Part shown: positions 25,201 to 35,300 of the stretch, in pieces
How the letters are laid out: the number at the start of each line of letters is the position of its first letter
Position numbering within the stretch: the stretch's first letter is position 1
Source: Strigops habroptila
Taxonomy: Eukaryota > Chordata > Aves > Psittaciformes > Psittacidae
Assembly (NCBI RefSeq): GCF_004027225.2
Contig: NC_044283.2
Span: 33,688,707 to 33,752,706, forward strand
Direction of reading: 5' to 3'
DNA length: 64,000 bases
The notes under the pieces: generated by a model
Databases searched by the model: none
The model's input: only the letters and a program-made list of their open reading frames with translations
Told to the model about the DNA's origin: nothing
Made by a program: the position numbers and the translations under genes

Positions 25201-28200
25201 GAGGCTGCCTTTCTAGCAGCTAACTTTTCTGAACAGATTTCCATTCTGAAAGATCTCAGCCGCCTTATCTATATGCCAGTCATGCAACACAATTACTTGT
25301 GTGTAAGCATTTTTGCTTTTTCTGAATAATTGTATTTTCCTTGCTATCATTGTCTTCCTCAGATGAACTGATGTCAGTCAAATAAGTCAGGGGTGAAGGA
25401 CATAATAGGAAATGGGTGCTTAGCAGAGCACAGCATTAAATGACTGACAGTGGAACTCCAAAATGAAGAGCTGAAAAGTGACAGATTAAGGGGTGTTACT
25501 GTAGCAGGTATTTGGAGTCACTTAAGAGAGAGATAGATTTATGCATCTTAAACCCATTTCAAAGTGAAATTAAGGTTTAGCCTAAGATGAATGGCACAAA
25601 TTTAGTATCTCATCTCAAAAAAATGTATCAAGATGGAATGCTTTATGGAATGGAAAAATATCGATTTAGATTTTAAGAAATAATGACACTAAGCAACTGG
25701 AACTAATGAACTATATTCCTGTATATCCTTCATACTAACTCCAGGCTTTATCTCTTATGCTCTCTAAGCCCTTCCATGTATATTTATTCTCACCCTTTTC
25801 CTCCTTTTCTCCTAGCTACTGAAGAGTTGGCAAATTCTCAAGCAGATTCCAGTTTTGTCTGCTGATGGACAAGCTAACAGATAACTCCTGAGTTTATTCT
25901 GCAGCCTTTCCCTGAGCAAAGGCATTATTGTGAGTTTTTCTGCTCCTTCCAGCTATGCATTCCAATGACTAGGAATTATCTATTAGATGTTTGTCTGTAC
26001 AGGCTGAGACCAATTAGCAGGTTCAAAAATGGTATGTGACTGGACCTGACAAGGTCCAAAATAGGAGAACATTTAATTTTGCTATAGTTACCTGATCTTA
26101 CTGTCATTTACTGCATAACCTGCTGCTTGTATCTTTCTGTGGTGTACACAGTCAATTAACTGTGTGTTAACAGCACTATGCAGATCTTGGAGAGAAACAC
26201 TTTTTAGGTTACTTAAAACTGGTTAGCAGTTGCTGGGTCAAACAGGATTTCATGGGTTTGTAAATTGAAAACAATGTAAATGGAATAATACATTTTGTAA
26301 GAAAAAATAAGAAATGAATAGCAAAACCAAACATTTATTTCTACCTTACATACTGTAAGAAAAACTTTTAATAGGAAATATCTGAATATTTATCCTTTGT
26401 CTCCAGTAGCTGTAAGACAAACTAACCTTTTTAGCAGGAGAACTTGGTATGAAAGGTAGTGCAACTCGCTTCTCTGAAGGTGGTTTCTTCTCAGGTGGCA
26501 AAGGTTTGTCAGTAAAATAGGGATTCATGTCAAAATACTCCTGGGGATATAGATTTAACCTGAAAGGCCCTCCTTTAAACAACCGTTTATGTTGCTCTTG
26601 CGCTTTCTGAAAAACAAATACTTTGAAAGAAACAAGCCTCATGATTTTTACTGTATGCTATTCTAAGAGAAAAAAGGGAAAGTATTTAAACTTAGTCTTG
26701 GAGAATGTTCACTTTAACTTTCTTTGCTCTTGTTCGATGCTCAACATATTTTATATACCCACCATGTATAATGGAACACAGATTCACTAACCAGGAAGCA
26801 TAACAGTCAGTATGAAAGTATGGTAGAAAAATGTCAGGAAAAGCACTGTGCATTTAAGATGTGTCTAACAGAACTGTATACATGCCTGAAAATTCCGCCT
26901 GCTCGCATCCCAGCTGCTCACACCTGTGAACCCTGGCCACTACGTTTCCCAGATTCTGAGCATCTTACTGAGCTCAGCTTCTCTAGGAATTGGTTCTTCG
27001 TACCAAAGGAGACGTTGACTATTCTTCTCAGATTTCATTTTAAAATAAAATAAGTTAAAACATTAAGAACAATTAAAGGACATGAATAAAGCATACCATC
27101 AGTGAGAGAGTATCGTGGTAATGCATACTAATGTCTCAGAGCAAATTCCGCTTTTCCTGTCCAGCGGAAACAATCCCACCTCCCTCTTATATTTTTTCTT
27201 CTCATTTTCTGCACTGGATACTTAGTTTTGACTCTGAATTTGTCTCAAATTCAGGTAGCTGAATTGTTTCTTCTAACCTTGTTCTTACCCTAGACCAAAA
27301 AATATCCTCTTGCTACCATTTTTCACTACATATGCATAACTAAAATGTACAGGATAAATAAAATCAGTGCAAGCAAATTTATGAGTTTTCTTAGATTTAT
27401 GAACTTACAAGGAAAAAGCAACAGTTATTTTTGCTGTAGCATCTAGCGTAATGAGATCCCATTCTTCTGACAACAACGCAGACATTTATTGTTCCTACTA
27501 TTGGCATGATCTGGTCATTATCGCACTGTAGTTTAAGGTCTCCATATAAAAACTTGAGGTCAAATCCTGAATGGCAGAACTTGTGTGGGATACTGCCAGA
27601 TGTCTCAAAGAAAACATCATAAATGAACAATACCTAAACCTTTTTCGTACAGGATAGCCATTAATTTGTTTTCCTTCCTGCACTTTGTAAATAAACATCA
27701 GTAATTTCAAGCTAAAGGAAACACCACAAGGAACAAAAAGTTCATGTAAATTGTAAGAAATAATCATAACACTAATACATAGTAAAGAGAAACATTTTTA
27801 CCTTTGCGATGATTCTTGCTAAATCATACTCATCAGGTAAATGCTCATATTGTTCACCTATGGTCAGGTTTGCATAACTGTAAAAACAAAATTAATTACT
27901 TAGGTGTTCAAAACTCAAGAAATATTTAATAAAGTAGTCCGCAGGAAGCAATATTGTGAAGTTACCCGTATCCAGTTCCTTTCTTTCCTGGATTAGTATA
28001 AAAATTCTTTCCAGGAGGAACGTATCTTGCTTTGTCTCTTACTTGTGGACTGAAGTACGGATATGAACCTCCTATGGTTCCATAAAAGCTGCCAAGCCCA
28101 CATCTAAAAATAGCAAATGAACACATTAATTACTGGTTTGCAAATAATTCAGGCTTTGTATATCTAGTGTGCTAAAACAACGGTAGGTAGAAAACCCAAA

Positions 28201-31200
28201 CAGTATATGCATGTCAACAGTTAAATATAAAACCAGATCAGAGCCACTGTCTGTTGATCTACTACTACAGCAATTCCATGCACAATGTTATGGACAAAAA
28301 AAGAAACAAGATGGCAGCAGAGATGAAGTGTTAAGGTATCTTAATAATATAAATATGCTTAATAGAAGCATAGTTAATTTTGCACCAACAAGGTCAAGTA
28401 ACATTGGTAGGGACAGATTCACTGAGACCCAGAGGAATAGTTTAAACAGACGTGATGCTTGATGATAAGAGAACTGCCTTCACCACGAGTTTACAGAGAG
28501 CAGTAAGTTAGTGTTGGTATGATAATGGAGTGGCAGGTAACATGGGGTACCTGTCCAAAAAGTTTTTCTTCTGGGAAGTCTTAGGACTAGTTAACTTTCC
28601 GTCTTGTCACAGAAGGAAAGTAAAAGGAGGCACAGCTCATTTAGGAGAACTACCTCTGCCTATGAAGTCACAGGAATTCACAAAGACTTTTAAAGACCAA
28701 CTTGAAAATCTGTATTTGCTGGTAAGTGTATAAAATGCTCTCAAATTACATGATCATACAGATGCTAAAGGAGAAAAGGACAGAGACAAAGTAATGAGAT
28801 AGCTGAATGGCAATTTGGTCCACTAAGCTAAAAACCCCAACCAACCCTCTGTTCCCAAGCCCCCAAAATCCAAAACAGTAAAAAAATAAACAGAGGCTAC
28901 TGTGTGAGATCTGTCAACTACTCCAGGCAGCCAAGGAAATCTGCTTTGTCTGTAATTATTGTGGGAAGAGAGTGTCTCAATGAGTTCCTTCTTAAAAGCG
29001 CCATTAATGAATACTGACACGATTAGGATGCCAAGATGACATTTGTCATCTCTGCACAAAACACAAACCTGCCTGTTCATCACCCTCCTTTCTTGAGAGA
29101 CTTCATAAACCCATATATAGAAAAAGAAGGGCAAACTGACAATGCACAGACAACCTTCATCTTGGTGTTTCCTAGCTCTTAAGTGCTTTATTTGATATTC
29201 TTTAAATGTCACTTCTGTGTGTAGGCTTTTTATATGCCAGTAACAAAATAAGACAGAACAGACATACAAAAAAAGAAAGGCCCAGGTTTCAGTCACATCT
29301 TCAGAATATGACATCTTTGCAACCTTTCCCTTTTTAGCGCCAATAAATGTGGCTCCAAGCTAAAAGAAAGATCCCTAGGAGCTGCTTATCATTCAGGCAG
29401 CCAAGAATTACAACTCCATGAACAGCAACAGAGCTCTGCACTAGTTCCTTACTTAAGATGGGAGTCAGTTTTGGATGCAAGAAACACATAATCACCCTCC
29501 ATAACTGCTTCAGGATTAAATTAAAAGGCAATCTAACCACTTTCCCTGCTTTGAACTACTCTGCCAGTACAGATTTAGGAGCGGATAAAGACGATAAAGA
29601 ACCTGTGCTAAAGTTCATGTTTAGAAGTCGTCAAACGTCTTACAAGAATAAGAGCATGAGCTGCTACACCCGCAGCTAACAAATGCATTTGTGGAGGCAG
29701 TACATAGAAGAGAGCACATTAAGCAGGTCATCTTTGTAAGCTAGACTCCCACTGGTGGACTCAGAACCCAGGAACTAAGTGAACAGGAGGACTCTCATTG
29801 ACTGACATAGTTTTGAAATCGGTGCCTAGGTGTTTCTAACAGTTAAATCCTTATAAATAATTTGGTTGCTATAAAATCAAGTTGTAGTCAAAAGAAAGTT
29901 TTGAACATGGGGCTCACGCATTGTCTGTCCCATCAGAAATAGCACATGAATATCCAATAGAAAGCCTACACACCATGTCTTACATTCCTATTAAAAGCTA
30001 AGATGTTCCTGTAATATAAAATGGAACATACCTAACCCTTGCATCCTAATATATATATATACAAAATAAACAAGACATTACCCTCAAAACTTTCAAAAAG
30101 CAAAGCTGCAGAAACATATGGCTAAATATAACCATAGGACAGGCTGAGAAAGTTGGGGCTGTTCAGCCTAGAGAAGAGAAGGCTGCATGGAGACCTCATA
30201 GCTGCCTTCCAGTATCTGAAGGAGGCCTATAAGGATGCTGAGGAGGGACTCTTCCTTAGCGATTGTAGTGGTAGGACAAGGGGTAACAGCTTCAAACTTA
30301 AACAGGGGAAGTTTAGATTAGATATAAGGAAGAAGTTCTTACAGTGAGGGTGGCAAAGCACTGGAATGGGTTGCCCAAGGAAGTTGTGAATGCTCCATCC
30401 CTGGCAGTGTTCAAGACCAGGTTGGACAGAGCCTTGGGCGACATGGTTCAGTGCGAGGTGTCCCTCACTGTGGCAGGGGGTTGGAACTAGATGATCTGAA
30501 GGTCCTTTCCAACCCTAATGATTCTGTGATTCTGTGATTCTGTGACTGTAAGAACAAGGCCCTGTATGCAGACTGAATCCTCCTGTCCCTTCTTGCAGCA
30601 ACAAGAACAAGATTGTACAGTTATAGATGAGTAACCAGGCTCTATCCAGTTTTTACATGTGAATAATAATAGTTATATGACACCAATTGTGTTGTTGTGG
30701 AAATAGCAAAGATGCATTTATTTTAATATTCTGCCTATATTCCTTAGCTCTGTAACATCTTCTGATCATCCTGTAGGATTATTTTTTCCAGCAAAAAGAT
30801 AATGGATGTGGGTTTGCTGAGAGGAAAATGTTGCACCTGGATAATGGCTCCTTTTCCTACTGTTTATGTAATATTATAAAATAATATACAATTTTTATAT
30901 ACATAATTTTTATATATATAATGATAATGTAATAATATATATTATAATATTTTGGGAGGCTCAGAAATGGGAGGAAGAAGATATTGTATCTGGCAAGTTC
31001 CAACAGACTTCCTCCTAAATTAAAATGACATATTTATTTGTTAGTTATCCCACCCTTTTCCAACCTTCAGTTTCATTGAAATGCTAAAGGGTAAAAAAAC
31101 TGTTTACAGCAAAAACCAGTAGTTAAGAGCAAGCATCAGGACCTGATTTCTACTGGTGTTCAGCCTTCCCTATGGTGCTGCTCAAAATTATTTCCTCACT

Positions 31201-32719
31201 ACTAACACTACATTGTAAAAAAACAACACTATTGTACTCCCGTTACAGGTTTTATAAGAAATCTGTGAAAACCATCTTTAGTGTACAGAAAAGAAAAATA
31301 GTTGATTTAAAACATTTTCACACTTACGGCCATTTGTCTCCATTACTGGGAAGAAAAGCTTTGCCCAAATTTTTCTTTGATTCTGCCAATCTATAGCGTC
31401 TTCTTAGCTGGACAGGGTCTGCGTAGGCTTCACCATTGAAAACTCTCACAAACTCAGGATCAAAATAACCTGCCTGCAGAGCTGACATTGTTTTGGACCC
31501 CCCAGGTAACATCTGTTTGTTCTTGCTTGCAGCTTCATTAAAAGGGCCTTTAAAAAAGCAAGCACTGTAAATAACTGTTTGATGTTAGTGCTTCTCTTAG
31601 CCTACTTTAAAAAACTAAGGTCTGCATCCGGGTGGCTCCAAGAATGTACTACAGCGCATTTAGCTTGTAAACCATGCACGTAAATGGTTGTGTCTGAAAC
31701 ACAATGCTATGAGAAGGTGTTCACAGCACCCGATTCTAGTTTTCTAACCCCTGCACTTGCTTTACAGGCAACGGAGAAAGATTGGTTACTGCAGACTACA
31801 GTTCAGAGCTAGAGCTGATGCCTATTTATGTACTACTAGTAATACTTAAGAGGAGCATCTGTCTCTCCCATGGGTTACAGCCAGGTAGAACAGCTTAAGT
31901 GCCTCTAGCTGGGTTTTGGATAGCCAGCAGCTCAGTGTGGTAGAAGCGTATCAGCCAGCGTTCTGGTGGACGTGTTCATTACTGACACACCACCACAGCA
32001 GAAATGTCTGTATTGAGAAGCCAGCATTATCTTGCATTATCACTCCCAAGCAGCTACTGAGGGTTAACCTCTGTAACCTTACTAATTACAAAAATTACCT
32101 TTCTCAATGAGTATTCCCATTAAACAGCAAAAAGAGGAGACTATTAATTAAAAAAAGACAGGATGGGGAATCTCACACACGAGTCAGATCAGAACATAAC
32201 AGAACTGCAGCACTAATTTAAAAATAATGACAACATAATTGTCATTATTTTTGTCATAACAGAAAACCTGCTGAAAAAGCAGACAGAAAACCACTATTGT
32301 TTTTCACAAAAGCAGGAAAACACTGGTAACTTGCAGGTAATTAATATTAAAAAGAAATGTACACACTAAAATATTTCACCAGTCTATTATGCATACAGAG
32401 TTTTCAGTTTTACTGTATTTTTCCTTTCTATGATAAATTCATTTGAAGATGTCAAGCCTTTCCCTTAATAATACAGACCTGAGCAAAGAATATGCATGAA
32501 AAAGCAGTTCCCTCTAACAAAAAAACCCACAACAAAACATTAGAAAATAGTGATTCTGAAAGTAGGTGGGTACTAGAGATGGTCCCTATCACTAAATAGG
32601 GATTAAAACTAAATGTACTTACGCATGTAATGTGATACGTATTTATCTCCAATGGTAATATAACTCATTTCACTGAAGAGGCCAATCCTCTCCAGGTCAC
32701 TTTTCCCTTCCACAGGCAT
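22299..32719 (-). CDS. CFAP96: CFAP96 (C4orf47), cilia- and flagella-associated protein
   Basis: A small protein of motile cilia and sperm flagella. Seven coding exons on the minus strand, 5' to 3': 32623-32719, 31328-31547, 27966-28103, 27802-27877, 26427-26606, 24256-24428, 22299-22347. Total 933 bp, 310 aa deduced against 309 in human, with every junction in phase. The start MPVEG...ERIGLFSEM matches the human N-terminus and fixes the ATG at 32717-32719. Conserved blocks include NKQMLPGGSK, KKNLGKAFLPSNG, PGKNFYTNPGKKGTGYGYAN and GTFDPYPSHSAEPYV. The penultimate exon ends exactly where a read-through would meet TAA (AAA AGG TAA), so intron retention would stop at once; the real last exon adds only 16 aa including LNAKNYKT. 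A non-coding first exon probably ends at 34943 in the promoter island shared with UFSP2, with the 5' leader resuming at about 32747. Confidence 0.95.
23826..23930 (-). mobile_element. CR1 fragment in CFAP96 intron
   Basis: A short 3'-end CR1 piece in reverse orientation (CACAGAATCAC...CCATGGGCAGGGACACC), about 105 bp, between the last two CFAP96 coding exons. Confidence 0.93.
30135..30547 (+). mobile_element. CR1 LINE 3' fragment in CFAP96 intron
   Basis: About 410 bp of CR1 ORF2 end plus 3' UTR, plus strand, ending in three to four copies of the ATTCTGTG octamer at about 30520-30545. The frame is broken. Confidence 0.95.
30869..30951. repeat. AT-rich low-complexity tract
   Basis: Irregular TA/AAT repeats over about 80 bp in a CFAP96 intron. 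A smaller (AT)n run sits at 30050-30061. Confidence 0.7.
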
Positions 32720-33113
32720 GGCTGGATCTGTGCGACAATGCACTACACTAAAAAGCTTGAAGTAGCCTTGTTTATCTCTTCTACATCAAAAGTTTATAAG
32801 CAGTCCACGCCTGTAACGAAAAGTTTATTTAAGTAAAATGCAAGAAGTTTTGGTTAAAAATATTAGCAATAAATGTAATTTGAAGAAAATAATCTACAAT
32901 ATGATTGACAGCTTTGGTACTTACAGGTCAAATGGACTATATGGGATTGAGACACCATTATATCTCCTCTGTTAACAAATTCAAAACATGAGCAGAGAGA
33001 TAAAATCAAATGCATTTCTAATACAACTGGTGTTTCTCTTAATGAGAGACAAAACTTATAACAGGCATCTTCAGAGTACTAAGATGAGAGGTTTTGGTAG
33101 CATTAAGACCTAG

Positions 33114-33364
33114 TAATGGAACATGCTGAGCAGCCTCCTTCTTCATCTTGTGGGTTATCTCTAGCAATGGTTTTCAGTCACTTTCTAGTAATGGTATAGA
33201 AGGTCAGAGTATGGACAATCTGGGGTTAAACGTAAAAGTGGAATTTTGGAATCCCTCTAACTAATCCAAGACCTGAGCATGGTTTCAGTTTCTTCTTGGT
33301 TTTAGTGTAAATGATTTACAGTAGATGACAGTTTTTCCATCATCACCCTCATTGGATCCTGACA
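33114..33364. repeat. copy A of a ~250-bp duplicated segment
   Basis: Closely matches 34289-34545 in the same orientation, from TAATGGAACATGCTGAG to GGATCCTGACA, with scattered substitutions and small indels. It lies in the 5' leader intron of CFAP96. It lacks TG/CA ends with target duplications, so I cannot call it an LTR pair. Confidence 0.85.
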
Positions 33365-34288
33365 CAACTAAGGAAAATGCCTAGTCCGCACTTATAAGGA
33401 GCCCAAGGGCTTGAAGAGAGAGCAGGCTTAGCAACAGGATTACCAGGGATCTGATTCCCAGAGTGAAGACTAGTAGAGATACAGAAATCAGAATCAGCTA
33501 GAGGAAGAACTGCCTTGAGGAGGAAGGTAACAACATATAGTAGGTTCACCAGGAATGGAAATTAAGGTAGAAGAAATTGGTTAATATGTGAGGAAAGCTA
33601 TTTCTTGAAATTCATGAGATATAAGATTTAAAAAAAAAAAACAACAAAAAAAGCTCCCAAGGATATACAATCAAATAGCTGAAGCACCCATGTCCATACA
33701 GCTCGAAAGACATCAAGAAAATTAAGATATTAGGGTGGAATACAGGTTAAAGACAACATAGATCAAGTCCCATGTTGGTATTAACTAGAAGCAAAGGCAA
33801 GATGTAAGACAGGAATGAAAATAAGTTGGGCAGCAGAAAACTCTGAGAGACTAATATCACACATTAGCTGTATCCAGTGTGTAGGTGCAGAGTAGAAAAG
33901 CAGCAACAGCACAGCCGTGGAAATACATATAATAATTGTATATATTTTATTACAAAAAAGAGTATGCTGGGACACTGTGTGTGCTGGAAGGGCTAGTCAC
34001 ATTTTGGTTATGCTCAGCACACAGGATGGACAGCATGTAGAAGTTTTAAAAAGTTTGAAGCAGGTTTCGGGGGTTTTTTGAACATGTGGAGGTTCACACA
34101 GTGTAAAATGCACCATCACTTCAGCAGGTAAACTCCGTACTGTTCTTTGATTATTGGTAGATCTAGATGCTGGGTAAGGAGCCAAAGGGCAGGCGACAAC
34201 ACATAGCACTGAAAGAAGAGATGACAGAAAACTGACCCTTGGAAACAAACTTTTCACTGGTATGGAGCTAGTTGGCAGTAAGAGTTTG

Positions 34289-34545
34289 TAATAGAACACG
34301 CTGAGCAGCCACTTCTTTCATCTTGTGAGTTATCTCTAGCAATGGTTATCAGTGTCTAATAATGGCATAGGAAGTCAGAGTATGGACAAATCTGGGGTGA
34401 AACATAAAAGTGGAATTTTGGAAGCCCTCTAACTAATCCAAGACCTCAGCATGGTAAGTATCTCCAATTTCATTTTGGTTTTAGTGCAAATTATTTATAG
34501 CATGCATTAGTTTTTCCTCATCACCACCTTCACTGGAGCCTGACA
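34289..34545. repeat. copy B of a ~250-bp duplicated segment
   Basis: The partner of 33114-33364, about 1.2 kb away, in direct orientation. Either a local duplication or two copies of an interspersed repeat I do not recognise. Confidence 0.85.
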
Positions 34546-34745
34546 AATGAGGATAGGAATAATTTATCGAAAATAAATAGACTTGCAATTAAATTCCACA
34601 GTATAAAGAAAAGATCGTTGATCGAGGGATTAATGGGAAGGATTTTTGGACCTCAGCAGCTCAGCAAGCACGATTCTGGAGCGTCTCCCACGGAATTTGT
34701 ATGAAAGGTGAGGAAACACCCATTTTTTTAACACAGAGCAATCGC

Positions 34746-34786
34746 GTACTTAATCCGAATTACACCGCCTAAACCGGATTAAGTAC
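34746..34786. repeat. perfect 12-bp inverted repeat with paired TAATCC/GGATTA sites
   Basis: The arms GTACTTAATCCG (34746-34757) and CGGATTAAGTAC (34775-34786) are exact reverse complements separated by 17 bp. Each arm holds the TAATCC core recognised by K50 homeodomain factors (OTX/PITX type). It lies about 160 bp past the inferred CFAP96 first-exon donor, at the edge of the shared CpG island. Confidence 0.85.
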
Positions 34787-34873
34787 CGCTGTGCCTGCCC
34801 AAACTGAAAATAAAGCTCAGCTCTCGGCGCTCCCCCGCAGCGCGCCGCGAGGGCTGGCTGCGGAAGGCCGCTG

Positions 34874-34924
34874 AACCGAGCGGGAACCGAGCGGGAACCG
34901 AGCGGGAACCGAGCGGGAACCGAG
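34874..34924. repeat. 11-bp minisatellite, about 4.6 copies
   Basis: Tandem AACCGAGCGGG units, nearly perfect, within the CFAP96 side of the promoter island. Confidence 0.9.
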
Positions 34925-35181
34925 AGGCACCGCGGCACCTACTTGCCGGAGCCGGCACCTCAGCCGCGCGCCGCCACCGCCGGGCGGGGCCGCCCTGTGT
35001 TAGTGCCGGTTGCCCCGGCGGCGGGAAAGCCCAACCGGCGGGGCCGGCCTGTGCCACTCCCCCTTCCTCTCCCCCCCCCCCCCCCACCCCACCGTGTCCT
35101 TGCGATGGTACGGCCCAAGGCGGTGGCGGTTGCGCGGCACCGCGGTGCGGGCGTGCGGGCGGGGGAGGTGGGCTACCCGCC

Positions 35182-35191
35182 GTCACGTGAC
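35182..35191. promoter_or_regulatory. palindromic E-box GTCACGTGAC upstream of UFSP2
   Basis: An exact 10-bp palindrome containing CACGTG, identical to the CLEAR consensus bound by TFEB/TFE3 and also suited to USF or MYC/MAX. It is 110 bp upstream of the UFSP2 ATG. Binding is inferred from the motif only. Confidence 0.6.
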
Positions 35192-35300
35192 TCCCGCCAA
35201 CCGATTCTGCCGGGGCGGGGGGGAGCGGGCACAGTGCCCCCCCGACCCCCCCAGCGCGCCAGGCGCCGCCCCCGGGCGGCAGCGCGCCTGCGCGGGGAGG

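Noticed and set aside
33114-34545. Two LTRs flanking a short internal element
   Set aside because: The similarity runs past the expected TG/CA ends, and there is no target duplication, primer-binding site or polypurine tract.
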